From Scatomonas sp963928055 (GTDB lineage Bacteria; Bacillota; Clostridia; Lachnospirales; Lachnospiraceae), in contig CAWVDN010000001.1 in the NCBI GenBank assembly GCA_963928055.1, positions 1,054,001-1,118,000 of the forward strand: a DNA stretch of 64,000 nt. Reading direction: 5' to 3'. The notes beneath the pieces are model-generated. The model was not told the origin of the DNA and did no database searches. It saw only the letters and a list, made by a program, of their open reading frames with translations. Numbering within the stretch: position 1 is the stretch's first letter; each line of letters starts with the position of its first letter. Shown here piece after piece: positions 33,618-42,381 of this stretch. Made by a program: the position numbers and the translations under genes.

Positions 33618-35064
33618 AGCCTTCCAGATCAGCGATGGTCCTGGCCACCTTCAGGACCCGGTGATATCCCCTGGCGCTTAATCCCAGACGGCTGTAGGCA
33701 GCCTCCAGAAGGCGCCGGCCTTCCCCGGTCACCGGACAAAACCTTTCCAGATCCCCGGCCCCCAGGCCGCTGTTGAACGTAAACCCCACCTGCTGATAGC
33801 GTTCCCTTTGGATCCGTGCCGCTCTTTCCACCTGTTTCCGCATCGCCTCCGATCCCTCGCCATTTTCCTTCCGGCCGTCCAGGGCCTCGTAGGCAACGGG
33901 CATCACCTGCACCCGCAGATCGATCCTGTCCAGAAACGCCCGGCTGACCTTTTTCCTGTAGCGGTAAATATCCCCGGGCGTGCAGGTGCATTCCCCGGGA
34001 TCCGGACAGCCGGCCGGGCAGGAATTCATGGCGCCTACCAGCATAAATTCCGCAGGAAAAAGGTAGGTTCCGCAAGCCCGTGAGATCAGGATTCTCCGCT
34101 CTTCCAGCGGCTGCCGCAGAAGCTCCAGGGTTCTCCGCTCCATCTCCGGCAGTTCATCTAAAAACAATACTCCTCGATGCGCCAGGGTGATCTCCCCCGG
34201 CCGGGGGATCCTTCCGCCTCCGCAGAGAGCCCGGGAAGACAGGGTGTGATGCGGCGCCCGGAAAGGCCGGCACCTGATCAGAGGATTTCTCTCCGGCAGC
34301 ATCCCCGCCACGCTGTAGATCTGGGTCAGTTCCAGGCTCTCTTCCCTGTTCAGCGGAGGAAGGATCGAGGGGATCCGTCTGGCGGTCATGGACTTCCCCG
34401 TCCCCGGCGGACCTTCCATGAGAAAATTGTGGAACCCCGCCGCGGCAATGAGGGCTCCGCGCTTTACCGCTGCCTGGCCTCTGATATCGCTGAAATCCTC
34501 CCCATACTCCGGCAGCGCCGGTTCTCCTTCGGCAGGTTTTCCGGGGAATTCCTTCCCCTTTCGGCAGAACTCCAGAAACTCTTCCAGATTCCGGATACCC
34601 ACCACCCGAATCCCTTCCACCAGACTTCCTTCCTCCAGATTTTCCGCCGGCACCACACACAGTTTCAGCCCCAATTCCCGGGCTTTCCGTACACTGGGCA
34701 GAACGCCCCGCACACCGCCGATCCTTCCGTCCAGGTGCAGTTCTCCCAGCACCATGGCATCTTTCAATGCCTCCGGAGGGATCTTCCGGAGCGCTCCCAG
34801 GATCGCCGCCGCTATGGACAGATCAAAACGCGCGCTCTCTTTCCGCAGATCTGCCGGAGCCAGATTAATGACCACCCGTTTGGGCGGCAGACGGAGCCCC
34901 TGATTTTTCAGGGCCGTCTTCACCCGGTCCTGGGCCTCCTTCACCTGGGAGGCCGCGCAGCCCACCACCGCAAAAAAAGGCAGGCCGTCGCTCAAATCCG
35001 CCTCTACCCGGACAGGGACTGCCTCCACGCCCGCGATCTCCGCGGACAAAATACTGTAAAACAT
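33541..35064 (-). CDS. YifB/ComM family Mg-chelatase-like ATPase
   Basis: A 507-residue AAA+ protein. An N-terminal Lon-protease-like domain (GLPFFAVVGCAASQVKEAQD) precedes the chelatase domain with Walker A MEGPPGTGKSMTARR and Walker B GVLFLDELPEM, then a C-terminal helical domain (ISEALCYRAEDPEKG). ComM in other bacteria promotes branch migration in natural transformation, which fits the dprA neighbour. The ATG at 35064 has AAAGGAG; the upstream extension is unsupported. Confidence 0.92.
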   Translation of the reverse strand: MFYSILSAEIAGVEAVPVRVEADLSDGLPFFAVVGCAASQVKEAQDRVKTALKNQGLRLPPKRVVINLAPADLRKESARFDLSIAAAILGALRKIPPEALKDAMVLGELHLDGRIGGVRGVLPSVRKARELGLKLCVVPAENLEEGSLVEGIRVVGIRNLEEFLEFCRKGKEFPGKPAEGEPALPEYGEDFSDIRGQAAVKRGALIAAAGFHNFLMEGPPGTGKSMTARRIPSILPPLNREESLELTQIYSVAGMLPERNPLIRCRPFRAPHHTLSSRALCGGGRIPRPGEITLAHRGVLFLDELPEMERRTLELLRQPLEERRILISRACGTYLFPAEFMLVGAMNSCPAGCPDPGECTCTPGDIYRYRKKVSRAFLDRIDLRVQVMPVAYEALDGRKENGEGSEAMRKQVERAARIQRERYQQVGFTFNSGLGAGDLERFCPVTGEGRRLLEAAYSRLGLSARGYHRVLKVARTIADLEGCESLSEAHISEALCYRAEDPEKGVA

Positions 35065-35211
35065 ACCGCTCCTTTCACTCTCTTTTTTCAAATGGGAAAG
35101 ATTGCAGAAACGCAAGAATCTCTGACAGAAAGACCCTGAAGGTCTGTACTCATTATCCCCTTCCCCCGGAATTCTGTCAAGGCGTTTTCACGGGAATCCC
35201 CTTGGAAAAGC

Positions 35212-35239
35212 ACGAAGCTCTGTCCCCTTTCATACTATA
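35212..35239 (+). promoter_or_regulatory. Candidate SigK/SigE-type sporulation promoter of sigK
   Basis: CATACTATA (35231-35239) fits the SigK -10 pattern CATANNNTA, with AC (35212-35213) exactly 17 bp upstream as the minimal -35. It is 29 bp before the sigK start. No good vegetative -35/-10 pair is seen nearby. Confidence 0.5.
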
Positions 35240-35267
35240 AAAAGAACTCCCTTTTAAGGTGAATTTC

Positions 35268-35975
35268 TTGAAGACATTTCAGAAACCTCTCACTGCCCGG
35301 GAAGAAAAAGAATATCTGAAGAAATATCTGGCCGGCGACCGCGCCGCCAGAGACATCCTGATCGAACGCAATCTGCGGCTGGTAGCCCATATCGTCAAAA
35401 AATATCAGAACCCGGAGGAGGATCCGGAAGATCTGATCTCCATCGGTACCATCGGCCTCATTAAAGCTGTCTCCACCTTTAATCCGGACCGCAACAACCG
35501 CCTGGCAGCCTACGCAGCCAAATGTGTGGAAAATGAAGTACTGATGCACCTGCGTTCCAGGAAAAAATGCGCCCGGGAAGTTTCTCTGTATGAACCCATC
35601 GGCAAGGATAAGGACGGCAACGAGATCCGGCTGCTGGATATCCTGGAAAGTAATTTTGAGGATGTGGTGGAGAAATATTCCTTTGAGCAGAATGTCCGCC
35701 GCCTTTACCTCCTCATGCAGCAGGCGCTGACGCCTCAGGAGTTCCGGATCCTCAACATGCGGTACGGATTTTTCGGGGAACAGGAACAGACCCAGCGGGT
35801 AATCGCCGGAAAACTGGGGATCAGCCGCTCCTACGTATCCCGGATCGAAAAAAAACGCCGTGGAAAAACTCCGGCGCGGTTTTATGAAGGACGGCGCGGT
35901 TTCCCCTGCAAAAAAAGGCTGATCCGGCATTTTTTGTTTACGCCTCCAGTTTTCTGTGGTATAGTGTTAAAATAA
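35268..35975 (+). CDS. sigK: Sporulation sigma factor SigK-like, frame shifted near the C-terminus
   Basis: A sigma-70 family protein with SigK features: LVAHIVKKYQNPEEDPEDLI, SIGTIGLIKAVSTF, YAAKCVENEVLMHLR, EVSLYEPIGKDKDGNEI, and region 4 GKLGISRSYVSRIEKK. SigK runs the late mother-cell programme of sporulation. I prefer the TTG at 35268, with AAGGTG 6 bp upstream; a GTG at 35259 lacks one. No pro-sequence is present. After an A8 run (35848-35855) the frame becomes family-unlike and reads to 35975. Removing one A gives AVEKLRRGFMKDG, matching the family end, with a stop at 35922. Confidence 0.85.
   Translation: MKTFQKPLTAREEKEYLKKYLAGDRAARDILIERNLRLVAHIVKKYQNPEEDPEDLISIGTIGLIKAVSTFNPDRNNRLAAYAAKCVENEVLMHLRSRKKCAREVSLYEPIGKDKDGNEIRLLDILESNFEDVVEKYSFEQNVRRLYLLMQQALTPQEFRILNMRYGFFGEQEQTQRVIAGKLGISRSYVSRIEKKRRGKTPARFYEGRRGFPCKKRLIRHFLFTPPVFCGIVLK
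35937..35965 (+). promoter_or_regulatory. Promoter of putP
   Basis: TTTACG (35937-35942) and TATAGT (35960-35965), 17-bp spacer. It lies inside the extended sigK frame, which supports the shorter sigK end at 35922. Confidence 0.7.
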
Positions 35976-36022
35976 GCTGCACGAATTGTGCGGAATATTA
36001 ATACAAAGAGGAGGAACAAAAA

Positions 36023-37591
36023 ATGAGTGGTGATACAATTCAGATTTTAATTGCCATGATCGCATATATGCTGGTCGTTGTCGGCATCGGTCTGTTTTTC
36101 GCCAAAAGAGCCCAGGCCAACTCGGAAAACTATTTCCTTGGCGGTCGTTCCCTGGGCCCCTGGGTGGCGGCCATGAGCGCCGAGGCCTCGGACATGAGCG
36201 GCTGGCTACTGATGGGCCTGCCGGGCCTGGCTTACTGGAGCGGCATTGCCGACTCCCTGTGGACCGCCATCGGACTGGGCGTCGGAACCTACATCAACTG
36301 GCTGCTGGTGGCCAAACGGCTCCGCCAGTATTCCACAGTTGCCGGAAACTCCATTACCATTCCGGACTTCTTAAGCAACCGTTACCACGAGAACAAAAAG
36401 GTGATCCTTGGCATCGCGGCTGTTTTCATCCTGATCTTCTTCACCGTTTACGCGGGAAGCTGCTTCGTCACCTGCGGAAAGCTGTTCTCGACCCTGTTTG
36501 ACGCGGATTACCACCTGATGATGATCATCGGCGCTCTGTTCGTGCTGATCTACACTTTCATCGGCGGATTCCTGGCGGAGAGCGCTTCCGACTTTATGCA
36601 GGCCGTAGTCATGATCTTCGCCCTGCTGACCATCGTGATCACCGGCACCGTACATGCCGGCGGCCTGGACGCTGTCATCGACAATGCCAAAGAGATCCCC
36701 GGCTACTTTACCCTCACCGGCACTGCCAATCCGGTGGTGGATGCCGCGGGCGTACAGCAGGCTTCCGGCGGAGCGCCTCTGTTCGGGGAGGCAGGCACCT
36801 ACGGGCTGCTGACCATCTTTTCCACCCTTTCCTGGGGCCTTGGATATTTCGGCGTGCCCCAGGTGCTGCTGCGGTTCATGGCGATCCGCAAAGTAAAGGA
36901 GCTGAAGCGTTCCAGACGGATCGCTGTGGTATGGGTATTTATCTCTCTGTTCTCCGCCGTATTCATCGGTATGATCGGAAGAGCCCTGTATCCCACGGAT
37001 CCCACTCTGGCGACTGCCTCCGGCGCGGAAAATGTGTTTGTCACCCTTTCCCAGGGACTTCTTCCCGCTCTGCTGGCCGGCATCGTAATGGCCGGGATCC
37101 TGGCGGCTACCATCAGTTCCTCGGATTCCTACCTGCTGATCGCGGCCTCCGCGGTATCCAAAAACCTGTATGAGGGGATCGTAAAGAAAGACGCTTCCGA
37201 CAAACAGGTCATGCGGGTTTCCCGTGTGGTACTCCTGCTGATCGCCCTGATCGGCATGGTCATCGCCTGGGATGAAAACAGCGTCATCTTTACCATCGTG
37301 TCCTTCGCCTGGGCTGGATTCGGAGCCACCTTCGGGCCCATCATGCTCTTCTCCCTGTTCTGGAAGAGGACGACCCGGGCAGGCGCCATTGCCGGAATGA
37401 TCTCCGGAGGAGCTATGGTATTTATCTGGAACCTGCTGCTGAGCCCCATGGGCGGGATCTTCAGCATCTACGAGCTGCTGCCCTCCTTCCTGCTTTCCTG
37501 CATTGTGATCGTCATCGTATCGCTCTGCACCAAAAAGCCGGATAAGGTCATCGAGGAAGAGTTCGAGGCAGCCAAAGTCTACACAGACTGA
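36023..37591 (+). CDS. putP: Sodium/proline symporter
   Basis: A 522-residue SSS-family transporter with about 13 transmembrane helices. PutP traits: FFAKRAQANSENYFLGGRSL after helix 1, AMSAEASDMSGWLLMGLPG with the Na+/substrate-binding Asp and Ser region, RLRQYSTVAGNSITIPDFL, and AATISSSDSYLLIAAS in the TM8 sodium site. It imports proline with Na+. AGGAGG precedes the ATG. It is monocistronic between its promoter and a strong terminator. Confidence 0.95.
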   Translation: MSGDTIQILIAMIAYMLVVVGIGLFFAKRAQANSENYFLGGRSLGPWVAAMSAEASDMSGWLLMGLPGLAYWSGIADSLWTAIGLGVGTYINWLLVAKRLRQYSTVAGNSITIPDFLSNRYHENKKVILGIAAVFILIFFTVYAGSCFVTCGKLFSTLFDADYHLMMIIGALFVLIYTFIGGFLAESASDFMQAVVMIFALLTIVITGTVHAGGLDAVIDNAKEIPGYFTLTGTANPVVDAAGVQQASGGAPLFGEAGTYGLLTIFSTLSWGLGYFGVPQVLLRFMAIRKVKELKRSRRIAVVWVFISLFSAVFIGMIGRALYPTDPTLATASGAENVFVTLSQGLLPALLAGIVMAGILAATISSSDSYLLIAASAVSKNLYEGIVKKDASDKQVMRVSRVVLLLIALIGMVIAWDENSVIFTIVSFAWAGFGATFGPIMLFSLFWKRTTRAGAIAGMISGGAMVFIWNLLLSPMGGIFSIYELLPSFLLSCIVIVIVSLCTKKPDKVIEEEFEAAKVYTD

Positions 37592-37611
37592 GAAGCGATT
37601 TTTGGTTTATA

Positions 37612-37655
37612 AAAAAAGAGATCCAAACAGTCAGAACTGTTTGGATCTCTTTTTT
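37612..37655 (+). terminator. Bidirectional terminator between putP and the U32 gene
   Basis: A near-perfect stem of about 16-20 bp around AGATCCAAACAGT/ACTGTTTGGATCT with loop CAGA, an A tract on the left and a T tract on the right. Confidence 0.95.
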
Positions 37656-37656
37656 C

Positions 37657-38904
37657 TTATGCCTGTGCCTCCGGAGTTTTTCTCCGAAGCACATCGAAGG
37701 GCTCCGGTATTTCCGAAAACCGCACATGCAGCTCCTGCCTGGGATGGGGCGCGGATTCCTGAAAATTCCCCTCCCCGTCGCAGATCTCCCGCACGCAGAC
37801 GGGGATATTCCTGCCGTCCGGCTTCATGATCTCTACCGTTTCCCCTACGGAAAACTTATTTTTCTGTTCCATGACGGTCCGGCCGTTTTTATCTGTTTCC
37901 CCCGCGATCCCCAGATAAACGTAATCCTGGGCGTAGGTATTGGCATCGTAGATCTGATCCTCCGCGGAAGGCTTGCCGTAGAAAAACCCTGTGGTAAACC
38001 GCCGGTAGGTGCAGCCTGTGATCTGTTCCCGGTACCAGGGAAGATGTTCCTGATACAGGGCCGGATCCTTTCGGTAATCGTCTATGGCCTTCCGGTACGT
38101 CCTGGCCACAGTGGCCACATAAAGGGCCGTTTTCATCCTGCCCTCGATCTTCAGGCTGTCCGCCCCGGAGGCCAGAAGATCCGGGATATGCTCGATCATG
38201 CACAGATCCCGGGAATTAAAAATAAACGTCCCTCTCTCATTTTCATAGACCGGCAGATATTCCCCCGGCCGGCTCTCCTCCATCACCGCGTATTTCCAGC
38301 GGCAGGGATGGGTGCATGCTCCCTGGTTGGCGTCCCGCCCCGTAAAATAATTAGACAGCAGGCAGCGCCCGGAATAAGAGATGCACATGGCTCCGTGGAT
38401 AAAGGTTTCGATCTCCATGTCCTCCGGAATATGTTCCCGGATCTCCCGGATCTCCTGAAGGCTCAGCTCCCGGGCTGTCACCACCCTCTTGGCCCCCAGC
38501 GCATGCCAGAACCGGAACGTCTCATAATTGGTATTGTTGGCCTGGGTGCTGATGTGCCGGTCGATCTCCGGGCACACCTCCCCGGCAATGCGGAACACTC
38601 CCGGATCCGCGATGATCAGGGCATCCGGCCCCAGGGCCTTCAGTTCCTGAAAATATTCCCGCACGCCTTCCAGATCCCGGTTGTGGGCCAGAATGTTGGC
38701 TGTCACATATACTTTGACTCCGTGGGCATGGGCAAATCGGATCCCTTCCGCCATATCCTCCCCGGAAAAGTTCTTTGCCTTGGCCCGCAGGCCGAACGCT
38801 TCTCCCCCAATGTAGACCGCATCGGCCCCGTACAGGACCGCGATCCTTAAAACCTCCAGACAGCTGGCCGGAACCAGCAGTTCAGGGTATCTGCCGCCTT
38901 GCAT
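37657..38904 (-). CDS. U32 family protein, probable tRNA U34 hydroxylation factor (TrhP-like)
   Basis: A 415-residue U32 'peptidase'. It begins ELLVPASCLEVLRIAVLYGADAVYIGG-like and has the family signature ETFIHGAMCISYSGRCLLSNYF, followed by the [4Fe-4S] cysteines in ACTHPCRWKY and SLKIEGRMKT. In B. subtilis and E. coli such proteins (TrhP) make 5-hydroxyuridine at tRNA position 34 from prephenate, not proteolysis. The TrmR-like methyltransferase immediately upstream would methylate that hydroxyl, so the pair forms a mo5U34 module. Confidence 0.87.
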   Translation of the reverse strand: MQGGRYPELLVPASCLEVLRIAVLYGADAVYIGGEAFGLRAKAKNFSGEDMAEGIRFAHAHGVKVYVTANILAHNRDLEGVREYFQELKALGPDALIIADPGVFRIAGEVCPEIDRHISTQANNTNYETFRFWHALGAKRVVTARELSLQEIREIREHIPEDMEIETFIHGAMCISYSGRCLLSNYFTGRDANQGACTHPCRWKYAVMEESRPGEYLPVYENERGTFIFNSRDLCMIEHIPDLLASGADSLKIEGRMKTALYVATVARTYRKAIDDYRKDPALYQEHLPWYREQITGCTYRRFTTGFFYGKPSAEDQIYDANTYAQDYVYLGIAGETDKNGRTVMEQKNKFSVGETVEIMKPDGRNIPVCVREICDGEGNFQESAPHPRQELHVRFSEIPEPFDVLRRKTPEAQA

Positions 38905-38917
38905 GTCTGCTCCTTTC

Positions 38918-39559
38918 TCAGCGCCGCACGCTGACTGTGATCCCGTCTCCCAGAGGGATAATGGTGGTTTCCAGTTCCGGACTGTGCTTCAGGGTATACA
39001 GATATTCCCGCATTCTCTTGTAGATCGTTCGGTTTCTTCTCTCCACCAGATAATGGGACTGGATGATGTCCCCTTCCTGAAGGACATTGTCCGAGATCAG
39101 AACTCCTCCCGGCCGCAGCAGCCGCAGCACTTCCGGAAGGAAACGGATATACTGCCCCTTGGCCGCATCCATAAAGATCAGGTCATAAGGCCCCTCCAGG
39201 GTTTTCAGGACTTCCGCCGCGTCTCCCGGGATCAGGCGGATCCTGTCCTCATACCCTGACAGCCGGAAATTTTCCCGGGCCAGAGGGATCCTTTTTTCGT
39301 AATTTTCTATGGTGGTCACCCGGCAGTCCCGGGGACCGTATTCCGCCATAAAAACCGCGGAAAATCCGATGGCTGTTCCTACCTCCAGGATTTTCCGCGG
39401 CTGCTGTATCATTAAAAACACTTTCAGAAAGCTCTGCATTTCCCTCCGGATAATGGGTACCCGTTCCTCCGCTGCCCTGCCGGCCAGCTTTTCCAGAAAA
39501 GGGGTATGTCCCTGATCCAGGGAGTTGATATATGCCAGCATCCTCTCTTCTACGATCAC
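38918..39559 (-). CDS. trmR: SAM-dependent O-methyltransferase, TrmR-like
   Basis: A 213-residue class I O-methyltransferase (methyltransferase_3 family). SAM motif ILEVGTAIGFSAVFMAEYG, acidic VTTIENYEK, DLIFMDAAKGQY and ISDNVLQEG metal-binding region are present. B. subtilis TrmR (YrrM) converts 5-hydroxyuridine to 5-methoxyuridine in tRNA and lies in the same order next to U32 genes, which supports the name. The start is GTG at 39559, overlapping the preceding stop (GTGA). Confidence 0.82.
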   Translation of the reverse strand: MIVEERMLAYINSLDQGHTPFLEKLAGRAAEERVPIIRREMQSFLKVFLMIQQPRKILEVGTAIGFSAVFMAEYGPRDCRVTTIENYEKRIPLARENFRLSGYEDRIRLIPGDAAEVLKTLEGPYDLIFMDAAKGQYIRFLPEVLRLLRPGGVLISDNVLQEGDIIQSHYLVERRNRTIYKRMREYLYTLKHSPELETTIIPLGDGITVSVRR

Positions 39560-40017
39560 GATCCCGCTCCGCCTTCCTGCGTTTCCTCCTCCCCTTCATT
39601 CAGGGAAGTGGGCTGTCCCTCTGTATTTACCTGGGCCAGGATCTCCAGCATTTCGTCCACGGTCTGGCTGGTATTCAGGATATAGGCTCCGGGCAGTATA
39701 TCCCCGTGAAAATCAGAAAACAGTTCCTGAAACCAGAAGACCAGCGGGCTTTCCTCCAGCAATCCTCTCTCCCGGAGCATATCCCCCACATCCATCACCG
39801 ACATGTCATCTGTGACGACCACTGTGACCGGAGTCCCTTCCCCGCTTTCCAGAGGTTTCTGGTTAAACACCTGATACCCCAGCGTATAGGCCTGACGGGC
39901 CAGAAAAACCAGAAAAACCGCCAGACAGATATAGACCAGAATCTTCAGTATGCTTCCGGCGCCCTTCACAGCCGTCCTGTATCCGGCATCTTTTCTTTTT
40001 CTTCCAGCTGCTGCCAT
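39556..40017 (-). CDS. MltG/YceG-like membrane protein without the catalytic domain
   Basis: A 153-residue protein: a basic N-terminus, one transmembrane helix (residues about 22-43, ILKILVYICLAVFLVFLA), then a short extracytoplasmic domain with VTDDMSVMDVGDMLRERGLL and GDILPGAYILNTSQTVDEML. These resemble the N-terminal LysM-like part and the start of the core of endolytic transglycosylase MltG. The catalytic Glu region is absent, and the protein is less than half the usual length. The same position (before trmR) is taken by mltG in B. subtilis. AAAGGAG precedes the ATG at 40017. Confidence 0.72.
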   Translation of the reverse strand: MAAAGRKRKDAGYRTAVKGAGSILKILVYICLAVFLVFLARQAYTLGYQVFNQKPLESGEGTPVTVVVTDDMSVMDVGDMLRERGLLEESPLVFWFQELFSDFHGDILPGAYILNTSQTVDEMLEILAQVNTEGQPTSLNEGEEETQEGGAGS

Positions 40018-40050
40018 ACACTCTCCTTTGTAAAACACAGGCTTTTTGAC

Positions 40051-40386
40051 TTACATCTCCGGAACATCGATCCGGATCTCGCGGTTGATGGCCGCGAATA
40101 CTTTCTGGATCATCCGGCATACGGACAGTTCCGCTGCCAGGTATTCCGCTACCACCGGATTTTTCCGCAGATCCCTGTACTCCTTGTCGATCCTGTCAAC
40201 GGCTTCAAAAAGATCTACATTCTCCGCCTCCTGCAGGGCAAAATTCCGGCTCCGGAATTCATCCACCTTTCTTTTCAGTTCCTGATCCTTGTCCAGTTCC
40301 GCTTCCAGCTTCAGGTAACTCTGATAGTCGATGGTATTCCGCATGGCATCTGTCAGCGCATGCAGACGTTCCGCAATAAGATCCAT
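40051..40386 (-). CDS. YlbF/YmcA family protein
   Basis: A 111-residue, mostly helical protein of the Com_YlbF family (DAMRNTIDYQSYLKLEAELD, VDEFRSRNFALQEAENVDLF). In B. subtilis YlbF, YmcA and YaaT form a complex that guides RNase Y in mRNA maturation. It sits 4 bp after the RNase J stop, so an RNA-decay link is likely here too. Confidence 0.85.
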   Translation of the reverse strand: MDLIAERLHALTDAMRNTIDYQSYLKLEAELDKDQELKRKVDEFRSRNFALQEAENVDLFEAVDRIDKEYRDLRKNPVVAEYLAAELSVCRMIQKVFAAINREIRIDVPEM

Positions 40387-40390
40387 GGTT

Positions 40391-42055
40391 CTAAGCCTCC
40401 ATAATAATTGGTAAGATCATCGGTCTTCTCTTGGTCTTTTTCCACACAAAATCTCCCAGGGAATCTTTGATCACCGTTTTCAGCTTGCCCCAGTCCGTCA
40501 CTTTTTTGCGCAGGCACTCATCCAGGGCATCCTCCACGGTAATGCGGGCTTCTCCCATAAGATCCTCGGACTCCCGCACGTAAACAAAGCCTCGGGAAAC
40601 AATATCCGGTCCGGCCAGCAGCTGATTGCTGTGCTTCTCCAGGGTCAGCACCACGATCATGATCCCTTCCTCTGATAAATGCTGGCGGTCTCTGAGAACG
40701 ATATTTCCCACATCGCCCACTCCCAGGCCGTCCACAAATACGGCGCCGGTCTGGACCTTTCCGGTAATTTTTGCCTCGTTCTGATTCAGTTCCATGACAT
40801 CCCCGGAGGACATGATGAAAATGTGGTCCTTGGGGATCCCCAGGTTTTCCGCCAGTTTGGCCTGGGCCTTCAGATGGCGGTACTCGCCGTGAATGGGCAG
40901 GGCGAATTTCGGTTTTACCAGGGAATAGATCAGCTTGATCTCCTCCTGGCAGGGATGTCCGGACACATGTACGTCCTGGAAGATAACATCCGCTCCCTTG
41001 GCGGAAAGCTCGTTGATCACTTTCGATACTGCCTTTTCATTGCCGGGGATGGGATTGGAACTGAAAATGATCGTATCCCCCGGCTTGATGGATACTTTTT
41101 TATGAATGCTGGCAGCCATCCGGGAAAGAGCCGCCATGGATTCCCCCTGGCTTCCCGTGGTGACCAGCACCATCTGATTATCCGGATAGTTCTTCATCTG
41201 ATCGATATCGATGAGCGTCCTTTCCGGAATATTCAGATACCCCAGCTCCGAGGCGGTGGTAATGACATTTACCATGCTCCTGCCTTCCACCACGACCTTC
41301 CGGCCGTATTTATAGGCGGAATTGATGATCTGCTGCACCCGGTCCACGTTGGACGCGAAGGTGGCGATGATGATCCTGGTATCCTTGTGGTCCGCGAAAA
41401 TGTTGTCAAAAGTTTTTCCCACCGTCCGCTCCGACATGGTAAAGCCGGGGCGTTCCGCGTTGGTGCTGTCGCACATAAGCGCCAGCACGCCTTTTTTCCC
41501 GATCTCCGCAAACCGCTGCAGGTCGATGGCGTCGCCGAATACCGGCGTGTAATCCACCTTGAAGTCTCCTGTGTGTATCACGGTCCCTGCAGGTGAATAA
41601 ATGGCCAGGGCCGCCGCGTCCTGGATGCTGTGATTGGTCTTGATAAACTCGATCCGGAATTTTCCCAGGTTGATAGACTGTCCGAATTTAATGGTTTTTC
41701 TCTTGGTGGTACGGAGCAGATTGTGTTCTTTTAATTTATTTTCGATCAGACCGATGGTCAGCTTTGTAGCGTAAATGGGCACATTGATCTCTTTCAGCAC
41801 ATAAGGCAGCGCCCCGATGTGATCCTCATGGCCGTGGGTGATGACAAACCCTTTGACTTTTTCGATGTTTTCTTTTAAATAAGTGATATCCGGGATCACC
41901 AGATCGATCCCCAGCATGTCGTCTTCCGGGAAGGACAGGCCGCAGTCCACCACAACAATACTGTCTTCGTATTCAAAGGCAGTAATGTTCATGCCGATCT
42001 GCTCCAGGCCTCCCAGCGGAATAATCTTCAAATTACTTTCGCTGTTACCCTTCAA
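40391..42055 (-). CDS. rnj: Ribonuclease J
   Basis: A 554-residue metallo-beta-lactamase/beta-CASP nuclease with 5'-3' exo- and endonuclease activity in mRNA decay. Zinc motif VITHGHEDHIGALPYVL, further ligands in HTGDFKVDYTP and CDSTNAERPG, beta-CASP ATFASNVDRVQQI and VHVSGHPCQEE. The start is a TTG at 42055 with GGAGG 6 bp upstream; no ATG is suitable. A 71-bp gap separates it from the DUF1292 gene. Confidence 0.95.
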   Translation of the reverse strand: MKGNSESNLKIIPLGGLEQIGMNITAFEYEDSIVVVDCGLSFPEDDMLGIDLVIPDITYLKENIEKVKGFVITHGHEDHIGALPYVLKEINVPIYATKLTIGLIENKLKEHNLLRTTKRKTIKFGQSINLGKFRIEFIKTNHSIQDAAALAIYSPAGTVIHTGDFKVDYTPVFGDAIDLQRFAEIGKKGVLALMCDSTNAERPGFTMSERTVGKTFDNIFADHKDTRIIIATFASNVDRVQQIINSAYKYGRKVVVEGRSMVNVITTASELGYLNIPERTLIDIDQMKNYPDNQMVLVTTGSQGESMAALSRMAASIHKKVSIKPGDTIIFSSNPIPGNEKAVSKVINELSAKGADVIFQDVHVSGHPCQEEIKLIYSLVKPKFALPIHGEYRHLKAQAKLAENLGIPKDHIFIMSSGDVMELNQNEAKITGKVQTGAVFVDGLGVGDVGNIVLRDRQHLSEEGIMIVVLTLEKHSNQLLAGPDIVSRGFVYVRESEDLMGEARITVEDALDECLRKKVTDWGKLKTVIKDSLGDFVWKKTKRRPMILPIIMEA

Positions 42056-42126
42056 ATGGCACCTCCATATTCTTTTCCGAACACAAATCAGGCGGGGGCA
42101 TCTTCCCGGGGATCCCCCTGCAAAAA

Positions 42127-42381
42127 CTAACGGAAGTCCACATCGTCCAACATCTGCTCAAATACGCGGGAAATGGCCTCAAGTTCCACTTCATCCTCGA
42201 CCATGGCGTAATCGGCCAGACTGTCGCCGTCCGCGGACATGTCCCTGAGAATGTAGGCGTTTGCCTCATCTCCGTCAGAATCCGTCACAAGAAGATAATT
42301 CACCCCGTTCACCCTTGTGGCTTCCTCTACATACAGTTCTATCTTTTCCCCATCTTCCGTTACAAAACCAATTTTTTCCAT
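42127..42381 (-). CDS. DUF1292 (YrzB-like) protein
   Basis: An 84-residue acidic protein with the family pattern FVTEDGEKIELYVEEATRVN, NYLLVTDSDG and AYILRDMS. Function unknown. Its conserved place between ruvX and RNase J in Firmicutes suggests a role linked to that cluster. Its ATG overlaps the last base of ruvX. Confidence 0.85.
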   Translation of the reverse strand: MEKIGFVTEDGEKIELYVEEATRVNGVNYLLVTDSDGDEANAYILRDMSADGDSLADYAMVEDEVELEAISRVFEQMLDDVDFR

